This document shows positions 1 through 6,039 of a stretch of 7,221 nucleotides of DNA, one piece after another. The notes below the pieces were generated by a model. The model had not been told where the DNA came from and did no database searches. It saw only the letters and a list, made by a program, of their open reading frames with translations. Numbering within the stretch: the stretch's first letter is position 1; each line of letters starts with the position of its first letter. This DNA is from Eggerthellaceae bacterium (GTDB lineage Bacteria > Actinomycetota > Coriobacteriia > Coriobacteriales > Eggerthellaceae), in contig CAADXT010000108.1 in assembly GCA_900753095.1 (NCBI GenBank), positions 1 through 7,221 of the forward strand. The letters run 5' to 3'. The translations under genes and the position numbers were made by a program.

Positions 1-1451
1 AGCGCGATGCCCGCATTGCCGAGCTGGAGGCGCGCCTTGCTGCCGAGAAGCGTGAGCGTGAGCAGGCGCAAAAGGCCGCCGATGCGGAGCATGCCAGCGA
101 GCTGGGGGCGGCTCTTGCGAAAAAGCAGGCCGAAATCGCTCAGCTGCAGGCAGACGTTGAAAAGCTGTCCGCCGATCACGATGCCGCCAACAAGGTTGCC
201 GAGGCGGAGCATGAGCGCTTGCTTTCCGATGCCACGGCGAAGCGCGATGCGGAAATCGCAGCGTTGCGTCAGCAGGTTGCCTCGCAGGAAAGCGCATTCA
301 AGCAGCAGCTGAAGTCGCAGGTGCAGGAATACACGCAGAAGATGGCCGTGCAGCAGGCTGAAAGCGCTCGCGCTGCGGCCGAGGAGTCTGCAAAGCTGCA
401 GCAGACCATCGCTGCTCAGAAGCAGCAGCTGGAGCTGCAGAATCAGCAGTTCAAGGCGGAAAAGGAGCTTGCGGTTACCGAGGCACGTTCTGCTGCGGAA
501 CGTCAGCGAGACGAATTGGCTGCTCAGGTGAAGCTCCAAGAGGCCCAAGCTGCGCAAGAGCAGGCTGCCTTGCGCGAGAAGATGACCAACGAGCTTGCCG
601 CTAAAGACGAGCTTATCAAGTACAAAGACGAGGAAATCGCCCGCGTTAAGGAAATGAAGGCGCGCCTTTCCACCAAGATGGTGGGCGAATCGCTGGAACG
701 CCATTGCGAAACGGAGTTCAACAAGATCCGCGCCACCGCGTTCCCCCATGCCTATTTCGAGAAGGACAACGATGTGGTAGAGGGAACCAAGGGCGACTTC
801 GTGTTCCGCGAAACCGACCCCGAAACGGGTGAGGAAGTGGTTTCCATCATGTTTGAGATGAAGAACGAAAACGACGAAACCCGCACCAAGCACAAGAACG
901 AAGACTTCTTCGCCAAACTCGACTCCGACCGCAAGAAGAAGAACTGCGAGTACGCCGTGCTGTGCACCATGCTCGAGCCTGAAAGCGAGCTCTACAACGA
1001 GGGCATCGTGGATGTGAGCTACCGCTTCGAGAAGATGTACGTTATCCGCCCACAGTTCTTCATTCCCATCATCTCCATCTTGCGCAATGCGGCGCTTTCG
1101 GCCTTGCAGTACAAGACCGAGCTTGCCGAGGTGCGCAACCAGAACATCGATATCACCAACTTCGAGAATTCCATGGAAGACTTCAAGACGAAGTTCGCTC
1201 GAAACTACGATTTGGCAAGCAGGAAGTTCCAGACCGCCATCGACGAGATTGACAAGACCATCGACCATCTTCAGAAGACCAAGGATGCGCTGCTTGGGAG
1301 CGAGCGCAACTTGCGTTTGGCGAACGATAAGGCGCAAGACCTCACTATCAAGAAGCTTACGCGCAAGAATCCCACTATGAAGGCCAAGTTCGCTGCGTTG
1401 GAAGAGGCTCAGGCTCTGGAAGAGGCGAAAGGGGCAGGGGAAAGCGAGTAG
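1..1451 (+). CDS. DUF2130 domain protein with long coiled coil (5' end outside window)
   Basis: The frame is open from the left edge (first whole codon at base 3) to TAG at 1449-1451, giving 482 visible residues; the true start lies upstream. A TTG at 219 is internal and not a credible start. Residues 1 to about 220 are rich in Ala, Glu, Gln, Lys and Arg in a heptad-like pattern, a long coiled coil. From about residue 220 to 460 comes the DUF2130 core, with KMVGESLERHCETEFNKIR (helix), GDFVF (about 264), FEMKNE (about 284), a CEYAVLCTML strand and a helical end with FENSMEDFKTKF. No function is established for the family. The GD followed about 20 residues later by E-M-K looks like a PD-(D/E)XK nuclease signature, and coiled coil plus such a fold recalls RmuC; that part is inference. 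No signal peptide or membrane segment is visible, so it is probably cytoplasmic. A terminator follows directly, so it ends its transcript. Confidence 0.85.
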   Translation, partial: RDARIAELEARLAAEKREREQAQKAADAEHASELGAALAKKQAEIAQLQADVEKLSADHDAANKVAEAEHERLLSDATAKRDAEIAALRQQVASQESAFKQQLKSQVQEYTQKMAVQQAESARAAAEESAKLQQTIAAQKQQLELQNQQFKAEKELAVTEARSAAERQRDELAAQVKLQEAQAAQEQAALREKMTNELAAKDELIKYKDEEIARVKEMKARLSTKMVGESLERHCETEFNKIRATAFPHAYFEKDNDVVEGTKGDFVFRETDPETGEEVVSIMFEMKNENDETRTKHKNEDFFAKLDSDRKKKNCEYAVLCTMLEPESELYNEGIVDVSYRFEKMYVIRPQFFIPIISILRNAALSALQYKTELAEVRNQNIDITNFENSMEDFKTKFARNYDLASRKFQTAIDEIDKTIDHLQKTKDALLGSERNLRLANDKAQDLTIKKLTRKNPTMKAKFAALEEAQALEEAKGAGESE

Positions 1452-1486
1452 TCGTGCCGCTCCTCGGCTTTGTGAGCATGCATCCT

Positions 1487-1514
1487 GAAGCGGGCTTTGG
1501 CCCGCTTCTTTTTT
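1487..1514 (+). terminator. Intrinsic terminator of the DUF2130 gene
   Basis: A perfect 9-bp stem, GAAGCGGGC (1487-1495) with GCCCGCTTC (1500-1508), closes a TTTG loop and is followed by six T (1509-1514). It lies 36 bases after the DUF2130 stop. The other side has no T-run when read on the minus strand, so it works in one direction only. Confidence 0.92.
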
Positions 1515-1632
1515 CAGGGCAGCAGCTGAGGTTACGCAGGAGGGCGCAAGCATTCCGCTTTGCCGTGTGCGGCTGCTGGCTGCAAAGCATTCGAAGTTTC
1601 TGTAGTTGTTGCCTTGTTGGGCTGCAGCGGTA

Positions 1633-1661
1633 TGGCTGTTCGGAACAGGGCGCTTTAGAAT
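1633..1661 (+). promoter_or_regulatory. Candidate promoter and palindromic operator before sotB
   Basis: TAGAAT (1656-1661, five of six matches to the -10 consensus) lies 45 bases before the permease start. A poor -35 candidate, TGGCTG (1633-1638), sits 17 bases upstream. Between them is a perfect odd palindrome, CTGTTCGGAACAG (1636-1648), placed where a repressor would block RNA polymerase. The promoter call is weak because of the -35; the palindrome itself is directly visible. Confidence 0.33.
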
Positions 1662-1705
1662 AGCTTCGCTTTTGTTTTCCATCGGTTGTTGCTAGGAGCG
1701 CTTTC

Positions 1706-2890
1706 TTGTCTCAGGAGATGACGGCCAAGCAGTGGCTTGCCCTTGCGGGTATCGCCATCGCGGCATTCGTGTTCAACTCGTCGGAGTTCATGCCGGTTGG
1801 CCTGCTTACCGATATTGGTCAAACGTTTGGCACCTCTGAGGCCACTACAGGCATGCTTGTCTCGGTGTATGCGTGGGCGGTGATGATCCTTTCGGTTCCG
1901 TTGATGATCGTTGCAACGCGTCTTGATTTCCGCAGGTTGTTGCTGGTGGTACTGGTGGTGTTCCTGGCGGGTCAGGTGCTTACCGCGTTTTCCGCAAGCT
2001 ACTGGATGCTTATGGCCGCCCGCTTGGTGGGGGCATGCGCCCATTCGGTGTTTTGGGCTATTGCGGCTCCCATCGCCGTGCGCTTAGTGCCTCAGAGCAA
2101 GCGGGCTTTGGCGTTGAGCGTTGTGGAGACAGGAACGGCAGTTGCCGCAATCGTTGGCCTGCCCTTGGGGCGCGCCATCGGCCTTGCGGTGGGGTGGCGC
2201 TTGACCTTCGCCATCGTGGCGGTTATCTCTGCGCTGCTGCTGGTGTACCTGATCGTTACCCTTCCTTGGGTGCCTGGGGCGGAGCCCTTTGGCGTGGGCC
2301 AGCTGCCGGGGCTGTTCAGGAACAAGGGCCTGGTTGCCCTGTTCGTGCTGACGGCTCTTTACGCATGGGGGTACTACACGGGGTATAGCTACATCGAGCC
2401 GTTCCTGCTGCAGATAGCAGGGCTCGAAAACGATATGGTAACCATCGTGCTTTCCGTGTTCGGCGTGGCGAGCATCGTGGGCAGCATCATGTGCTCGAAA
2501 CTGTACCCGCGGTTTCGCTTCGGTTTCTTCAGGGCTATTACCATCGGGGTTCCCGTTGCGCTTTTACTGATGCATGCTGCGGCGGGCGTGGGCATTGCGG
2601 CGATTTTCGGCGTTGTGGTTCTGTGGGGCATAAGCGCCGCTGCGGTGAGCGTGGTGTACCAGGCCGAGATCATCAACGTTTCCTCCGATGAGGAGGAAAC
2701 GGTTGCCATGGCGTTTTTCTCGGGTATCTTCAACTTCGGCATTGGCACGGGGGCGTTGCTGGGCGGTCAGGTGGTGAACAGCCTGGGCATTGCGAATGTG
2801 TTCTATGCGGGTGGCGCCATCGGTGCGGCTTCCATCGCGTTCTGCCTGTTGGTGGCGGTTGCTCGCTTGAAGAAATACCCGGTGAAGTAA
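1706..2890 (+). CDS. sotB: MFS sugar efflux permease, SotB/YdeA type
   Basis: A 394-residue, 12-helix major facilitator protein of the DHA1 group, close in length to E. coli SotB (396 as I recall it). SotB exports arabinose-like sugars and IPTG by proton antiport across the inner membrane; the substrate here is not shown by sequence. Matching family signatures are FNSSEFMPVGLL (24-34), AARLVGACAHSVFWAI (104-119), GLPLGRAIG (151-159), YTGYSYIEPF (224-233), MAFFSGIFNFGIGTGALLG (335-353) and a short basic C-terminus ending YPVK. The start is TTG: AGGAG (1694-1698) stands seven bases before it, while the next candidate, ATG at 1718, has a purine run only one base away and would lose four residues. 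It stands alone between a terminator and the next leader, so it is probably monocistronic. No regulator is adjacent. Confidence 0.9.
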   Translation: MSQEMTAKQWLALAGIAIAAFVFNSSEFMPVGLLTDIGQTFGTSEATTGMLVSVYAWAVMILSVPLMIVATRLDFRRLLLVVLVVFLAGQVLTAFSASYWMLMAARLVGACAHSVFWAIAAPIAVRLVPQSKRALALSVVETGTAVAAIVGLPLGRAIGLAVGWRLTFAIVAVISALLLVYLIVTLPWVPGAEPFGVGQLPGLFRNKGLVALFVLTALYAWGYYTGYSYIEPFLLQIAGLENDMVTIVLSVFGVASIVGSIMCSKLYPRFRFGFFRAITIGVPVALLLMHAAAGVGIAAIFGVVVLWGISAAAVSVVYQAEIINVSSDEEETVAMAFFSGIFNFGIGTGALLGGQVVNSLGIANVFYAGGAIGAASIAFCLLVAVARLKKYPVK

Positions 2891-2905
2891 GCTGCGCTCC
2901 GAGCC

Positions 2906-2928
2906 GCCTCATCTACCAGGCTTTATTT
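2906..2928 (+). terminator. Weak terminator-like hairpin after sotB
   Basis: GCCT (2906-2909) and AGGC (2918-2921) form a four-pair stem followed by TTTATTT. An outer AGCCG/CGGCT pairing (2902-2906 with 2929-2933) is an alternative. This is the only terminator-like element right after the permease stop and is weak by stem length. Confidence 0.25.
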
Positions 2929-2989
2929 CGGCTGTGTTTCGAAAATATCCAGACTCTGTGATGAAGTTCGATTCGCGGTGCCTATTCGA

Positions 2990-3020
2990 TTGCATCTTGG
3001 CAAGAAAAGACGAATATAAA
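2990..3020 (+). promoter_or_regulatory. Candidate promoter of the MHS permease leader
   Basis: TTGCAT (2990-2995) is followed 17 bases later by AATATA (3013-3018), or 19 bases later by TATAAA (3015-3020). Transcription would begin near 3027, just before a string of hairpins and about 300 bases before the permease ATG. The odd palindrome CTTGGCAAG (2996-3004) lies in the spacer, and TTCGATT occurs twice just upstream (2967 and 2985). No better promoter is visible between the terminator at 3223 and the ATG at 3327, which supports this as the permease promoter. Confidence 0.42.
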
Positions 3021-3025
3021 GACAT

Positions 3026-3062
3026 CGAACGCAAGGGGCGTTCGGGAAGCGCTTAGGCGCTT
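3026..3062 (+). promoter_or_regulatory. Two small hairpins at the 5' end of the leader RNA
   Basis: CGAACGC (3026-3032) pairs with GCGTTCG (3038-3044) over an AAGGG loop, and AAGCGC (3047-3052) pairs with GCGCTT (3057-3062) over a TTAG loop. Both are perfect. Neither is followed by a T-run, so they are structural elements rather than terminators. They start at the predicted transcription start and may stabilise the 5' end or bind a factor. Confidence 0.45.
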
Positions 3063-3080
3063 GATTGTTAGGACGAACTT

Positions 3081-3128
3081 TTGAACTACCGCAACCTGCA
3101 TATCGAGATTATCAGCTCCATTATTTAG
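3081..3128 (+). CDS. Candidate 15-residue Ile-rich leader peptide
   Basis: TTG at 3081 opens a 15-codon frame ending at TAG 3126-3128, encoding MNYRNLHIEIISSII. Five of 15 residues are isoleucine, concentrated just before the stop. AGGA (3070-3073) lies seven bases before the TTG; an in-frame TAG just upstream (3069-3071) rules out an earlier start. The stop codon falls in the first arm of a downstream hairpin, the usual position in amino-acid attenuators such as the ilv and leu leaders. The product would have no function beyond being translated. The frame is short and the start is TTG, so chance is possible; the support is the context. Confidence 0.4.
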   Translation: MNYRNLHIEIISSII

Positions 3129-3223
3129 GGCTCGGGTTGCTCATACAGGCTGCCCGAACCCTAATCGGGCAGCTGATGGTTTTGAATCCGGAAGCTGTTT
3201 AAAGAAACGGCTTCCGGATTTTT
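3091..3223 (+). promoter_or_regulatory. Attenuator-like set of competing RNA hairpins
   Basis: Segment 1, GCAACC (3091-3096), lies in the leader peptide and pairs with segment 2, GGTTGC (3135-3140). Segment 2 (3125-3136) pairs with segment 3 (3153-3164) in 11 of 12 positions, with one C/A mismatch at 3131/3158. Segment 3 (3149-3157, GCTGCCCGA preceded by G) instead pairs perfectly with segment 4 (3165-3173, TCGGGCAGC). The 2:3 and 3:4 stems exclude each other. The 3:4 stem is followed only by TGATGGTTTTG, a poor U-tract, so the effective terminator would be the stem starting at 3185. Segment 4, when free, can pair with that terminator's 5' arm (3167-3174 with 3193-3200, five Watson-Crick and three G-U pairs). 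The pairings are visible; the switching is inference. No T-box signature is seen. Confidence 0.45.
3185..3223 (+). terminator. Strong intrinsic terminator inside the MHS leader
   Basis: AATCCGGAAGC (3185-3195) pairs perfectly with GCTTCCGGATT (3210-3220). The stem continues inward by one T-G wobble and GTTT (3197-3200) with AAAC (3205-3208) around an AAAG loop, 16 pairs in all, followed by a T-run to 3223. It stands about 100 bases before the permease ATG. It could simply end a short upstream transcript, or be the attenuator that controls the permease. Confidence 0.85.
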
Positions 3224-3326
3224 CTTTCTCGGAACACGATCCTGTGCGTCGCTTTCTTCAAACAGCTTCCTTATCTGAAACCTTGATTCAAAGGTTCACG
3301 GAACGAAGGAAAAGAAGGAAAGCGGA

Positions 3327-5984
3327 ATGTCAAGTACGGCAGCAACGGCATCAACCATGGCGCGTGTGGGCGTCGAAGCAAAGAAGCGAAATTCAACAGC
3401 GGAAATCGTGGCAGCTTCGATGGTGGGCACCGCCATCGAGTTTTATGACAATTATTGCTACAGCATTGCGGCGGCAAGCTATTTTGGCCTGATCTTCTTC
3501 ACCGATGTTGCGAAGTCCGATCCCGTGCTGGCAACGCTGCTTTCGTTCGTCACTTTCGCCGTTTCGTTTCTGGCTCGTCCGTTCGGCTCCCTTTTGTTTG
3601 GCCACTTCGGCGACAAGCTTGGCCGCAAGAAGACGTTGGTGGTTGCGCTGATGCTCATGGGCATCGCAACCTTCGTGGTTGGCTTGCTCCCCGGGTATGA
3701 GGTATTGGGCCCCACCTCGGTTGTTCTTCTGTGCGTGTGCCGCGCATGCCAGGGCTTGGGCCTGGGCGGCGAATGGTCTGGCGCTGCTTTGGTGGCAACC
3801 GAAAACGCCCCAAAGAACAAGCGTGCGCTGTATGGCTCTTTCCCCAACATGGGCGCGCCGATCGGCTTCTTCTGCGCTTACGGCGTGAACCTGCTGCTCG
3901 ACTCCACCCTTCCCGCCGATGCGATGGTTGCCTGGGGCTGGCGCATCCCGTTCCTCCTTTCTGCGCTGCTGGTAGTCGTTGGGCTCGTTGTTCGTTTGCG
4001 CATGACCGAAACCCCCGTATTCCAGAAGGCACAGAAGGAAAACCGCACGGTGAAGATGCCGCTTGCCACGCTTCTTCGCTATAACTGGAGGCAGGTTGTG
4101 CTGGGCACCTGTGCCGTCAGCATCACGTACACGCTGTTCTATGTGCTCGGTACCTGGTCTCTTTCTTATGGCGTTTCTTCCCTTGGGTTTACCCAGCAGC
4201 AGTATTTGGGCATGCAGATGGTTTCGGTGTTCTTCTTCGCCGGGTTCATCGTGGTTGGCTGCTTGAGCGCCGACCGCTTCGGCAGGAAGCCTGTTATTAT
4301 GGCTACTACGGCTGCAACGTTGGTGTTCGCCCTGTTTGCCCCTGCTCTGCTTTCCGGCCACAGTGCTTTGAACGTGATGGTGTTCCTCTGCGTAGGCTTT
4401 ATGTGCATGGGCGCAATCTTCGGTCCTACTGGTTCTTATCTGCCTGAGCTGTTCCCGGCACGTGTCCGCTACTGCGGTTCCGGCCTGGCCTACAATCTGG
4501 CGGCAATCGTCGGCGGCGCATTTGCTCCTACCATCGCTTCGGCGCTGGTGATGAACTTCGGCATCATGTCGCTTGGCTGGTACCTTGGCGGCATGGCGGT
4601 TGTCTCGCTGGTTGCCCTGTTCTTCTTCCGTGAGAGCAAGGACGTCGATTACGAGGAGCAGGCGGACGCGATTCTAGCAGGCGGTAATTCGCCAAGGCGG
4701 GGTGCTCAAAACACCACTTGCGCGCCGCGCCTCTTTGGAGGGCAGCTGATCGGCTGCCCTCCTTTTTTATTCCAGGTTGCTTTCGTCCGAGAGGGAAATC
4801 GACGGCGGAAGGGGCAGTCTGCTGCAGCGTGCGCATTTGCGTTGCTGGCCGCGAAGGTGCGCGATGAGCAGGTTGCTGTGTATGGAGCCGCAAACCGAAG
4901 CAGGACGGTGGTTTATGGCTTGCCAACCTTAAACGTGCAGGCCGAGCGCTATTATGGTGTACAGAAAAGTTCACAGTTAATCTGCGTGCGAGAGGATGCG
5001 TTCATGGCGACAGTGGCTCAAAAGCTCAAGCTCATGTATTTGGCGGAACTTCTGAAATCGGAAACCGATGACGAGCACGGCCTAACCGGGCCGCAGATCA
5101 TTGAGCGTTTGGCGGAAAAGGGGATCGCCGTTGAGCGCAAAACGCTCTACCGCGATCTGGACTGTCTGCGCGAGTTCGGCTACGACATCGTGAAGTATCA
5201 GCGCGCTCCCGTTGAGTACGGCCTGGCATCGCGCGAATTCCAGGAAAGCGAGCTGCTTTTGCTGGCCGATGCTGTGCAGTCCTCGCGTTTTTTGACGGAG
5301 CATAAGTCGAAAGAGCTGGTAAAGAGCATCAGCAAGCTCGGCAGCAAGTACATGGCTGACAGCTTAAGGAAGAACCTTCATGTTGAGGGGCGCATCCGTA
5401 CGCAGAACGAGTCGGTTTTCTACAACCTCGACGCCATCCAGCGCGCTATTTCCGCGAAGAAGAAGGTCCGCTTCCAGTATTTCAAGTACGACAACCGCAA
5501 GAAGCGTGCTCTGCAGCACGAGGGGCGCTTCTATGTGGAAACGCCCCTGCATTTGGTGTATATGGACGATTGCTACTACTTGGTTGCGTGGAGCGACAAA
5601 TACCAGAACACCACCAATTACCGCGTTGACCGCATGCAGAGAATCGACGTGTCGAAGGAAGATGCCACCAGCAACAAGGAAACTGCTGCTTTTGATGCCG
5701 CAAAGTACCAAAAGCGCGTGTTCGGCATGTACAGCGGCGATGCCGTTGTGGTTACCCTGCTGGTAAGGCCCGATGCCATCAGCGCGGTGATCGATCGCTT
5801 TGGCGAAGAGGCAGATGCCGAGGCGCTTGAGGATGGCTCCATGCGCGTACGGGCAAAGGTTATGCAGGCACCAACGCTCTATGGCTGGCTGGCAACCCTG
5901 GGCACCAACGTGATAATCGAGCAGCCGCAGTCGCTGAAGGAAGCGTATCGCACATACCTCCAAGGGATAATCGAGCAATACTGA
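3327..5984 (+). CDS. MHS-family MFS permease frame running without a stop into a WYL regulator
   Basis: ATG 3327 has AAGGA (3315-3319) seven bases upstream. Residues 1 to about 450 are a complete 12-helix MFS permease of the metabolite:H+ symporter family (relatives ShiA, KgtP, ProP, YhjE), which imports organic acids or amino-acid-like solutes with protons. Signatures are GTAIEFYDN (34-42), GHFGDKLGRKK (92-102), RACQGLGLGGEWSGA (139-153), PNMGAPIG (173-180), GWRIPF (204-209) and SADRFGRKP (314-322). The substrate cannot be read from sequence. The family usually ends soon after RESKDVD (435-441). Here no stop occurs: the frame passes a non-conserved stretch (about 451-559) containing an intrinsic terminator and then reads the whole WYL regulator, 885 codons in all. 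The other two frames stop at once (TAG 4675-4677, TAA 4685-4687), as expected if one base was gained or lost, or if a stop mutated (for example CAG 4656-4658). Two genes is the likelier biology. Confidence 0.8.
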   Translation: MSSTAATASTMARVGVEAKKRNSTAEIVAASMVGTAIEFYDNYCYSIAAASYFGLIFFTDVAKSDPVLATLLSFVTFAVSFLARPFGSLLFGHFGDKLGRKKTLVVALMLMGIATFVVGLLPGYEVLGPTSVVLLCVCRACQGLGLGGEWSGAALVATENAPKNKRALYGSFPNMGAPIGFFCAYGVNLLLDSTLPADAMVAWGWRIPFLLSALLVVVGLVVRLRMTETPVFQKAQKENRTVKMPLATLLRYNWRQVVLGTCAVSITYTLFYVLGTWSLSYGVSSLGFTQQQYLGMQMVSVFFFAGFIVVGCLSADRFGRKPVIMATTAATLVFALFAPALLSGHSALNVMVFLCVGFMCMGAIFGPTGSYLPELFPARVRYCGSGLAYNLAAIVGGAFAPTIASALVMNFGIMSLGWYLGGMAVVSLVALFFFRESKDVDYEEQADAILAGGNSPRRGAQNTTCAPRLFGGQLIGCPPFLFQVAFVREGNRRRKGQSAAACAFALLAAKVRDEQVAVYGAANRSRTVVYGLPTLNVQAERYYGVQKSSQLICVREDAFMATVAQKLKLMYLAELLKSETDDEHGLTGPQIIERLAEKGIAVERKTLYRDLDCLREFGYDIVKYQRAPVEYGLASREFQESELLLLADAVQSSRFLTEHKSKELVKSISKLGSKYMADSLRKNLHVEGRIRTQNESVFYNLDAIQRAISAKKKVRFQYFKYDNRKKRALQHEGRFYVETPLHLVYMDDCYYLVAWSDKYQNTTNYRVDRMQRIDVSKEDATSNKETAAFDAAKYQKRVFGMYSGDAVVVTLLVRPDAISAVIDRFGEEADAEALEDGSMRVRAKVMQAPTLYGWLATLGTNVIIEQPQSLKEAYRTYLQGIIEQY
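4737..4768 (+). terminator. Intrinsic terminator inside the merged reading frame
   Basis: GGAGGGCAGC (4737-4746) pairs perfectly with GCTGCCCTCC (4753-4762) around a TGATCG loop, followed by six T (4763-4768). It lies about 60 bases after the normal end of an MHS permease, the expected place for that gene's terminator. RNA ending here would contain no stop codon in the permease frame. Confidence 0.93.
4950..4955 (+). promoter_or_regulatory. Candidate -10 element for the WYL gene
   Basis: TATTAT lies 48 bases before the WYL start, after the terminator that should end permease transcription. No good -35 hexamer is found 16 to 18 bases upstream; TTGCCA (4920-4925) is 24 bases away. CTTGCCAAC there resembles the CTTGGCAAG palindrome at 2996. 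Confidence 0.25.
5004..5984 (+). CDS. WYL-domain transcriptional regulator (DeoR-like HTH)
   Basis: Taken from its own ATG at 5004, with AGAGGA (4991-4996) seven bases upstream, this is a 326-residue protein, the normal size for the family. Order: winged helix-turn-helix (about 1-65, with LTGPQIIERLAEKGIAVERK followed by TLYRDLDCLREFGYDI), a helical linker, the WYL domain (about 140-215, with YYLVAW at 191-196 standing for WYL and YRVDRM at 206-211), and the C-terminal WCX segment (about 245-322, LYGWLATLGTNVIIEQP). WYL proteins bind DNA as dimers and sense ligands, often nucleotides or nucleic acid; the ligand and targets here are unknown. It directly follows the MHS permease and might regulate it or itself. 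In the sequence as given it is also the C-terminal third of the 885-codon frame starting at 3327; the strong ribosome binding site and own start argue it is made separately. Confidence 0.88.
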   Translation: MATVAQKLKLMYLAELLKSETDDEHGLTGPQIIERLAEKGIAVERKTLYRDLDCLREFGYDIVKYQRAPVEYGLASREFQESELLLLADAVQSSRFLTEHKSKELVKSISKLGSKYMADSLRKNLHVEGRIRTQNESVFYNLDAIQRAISAKKKVRFQYFKYDNRKKRALQHEGRFYVETPLHLVYMDDCYYLVAWSDKYQNTTNYRVDRMQRIDVSKEDATSNKETAAFDAAKYQKRVFGMYSGDAVVVTLLVRPDAISAVIDRFGEEADAEALEDGSMRVRAKVMQAPTLYGWLATLGTNVIIEQPQSLKEAYRTYLQGIIEQY

Positions 5985-6007
5985 GTGCGAATCGGTGCGG
6001 TGTTCAT
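5879..6007 (-). CDS. Possible 42-residue small ORF antisense to the WYL gene end
   Basis: On the minus strand AGGAGG (6019-6014) stands six bases before ATG (6007-6005), a textbook ribosome binding site. The frame encodes 42 residues beginning MNTAPIRTQYCSIIPWRY and ends at TAG 5881-5879. Most of it is antisense to the WYL coding region, and its composition gives no recognisable motif. It lies downstream of tcdA on the same strand with no terminator seen between them, so it could be translated from tcdA read-through. The only support is the start site, so this may be chance. Confidence 0.2.
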   Translation of the reverse strand: MNTAPIRTQYCSIIPWRYVRYASFSDCGCSIITLVPRVASQP

Positions 6008-6039
6008 AGTTAACCTCCTCGGGAGAATGCGTGGCAAGA

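Larger units (their letters stand above)
4677..5003 (+). other. Stop-free spacer between permease and regulator
   Basis: These 327 bases look intergenic although they stay open in the permease frame. Translated, they give a stretch rich in Arg, Ala, Gly and Cys with no recognisable domain or membrane segment. They hold an intrinsic terminator (4737-4768), a weak -10 candidate and the ribosome binding site of the WYL gene. About 109 codons without a stop would be uncommon by chance, which leaves a genuine fusion possible. Confidence 0.6.

Noticed and set aside
1545..1592. Near-repeat GCAAGCATTC / GCAAAGCATTC 37 bases apart upstream of sotB.
   Set aside because: Only two short imperfect copies, outside the likely promoter; not enough to call an operator or repeat array.
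1454..1663. A 69-codon plus-strand frame between the DUF2130 gene and sotB.
   Set aside because: It runs through the terminator at 1487-1514, lacks a ribosome binding site and has a Cys/Arg-rich composition with no motif.
2990..3326. T-box riboswitch or other known riboswitch as an explanation of the leader.
   Set aside because: No T-box consensus (AGGGUGG-type element) or other riboswitch core that I recognise is present; the leader peptide reading fits better.
3393..4361. A 322-codon open frame on the minus strand opposite the MHS permease.
   Set aside because: Its product is rich in His, Gln, Arg and Ala with no domain, and it mirrors the codon pattern of the clearly homologous permease on the plus strand.
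3167..4750. An 11-base direct repeat GGGCAGCTGAT at 3167-3177 and 4740-4750.
   Set aside because: Both copies are parts of separate GC-rich hairpins containing CAGCTG, so chance or shared hairpin composition explains it; there is no target duplication or mobile element.
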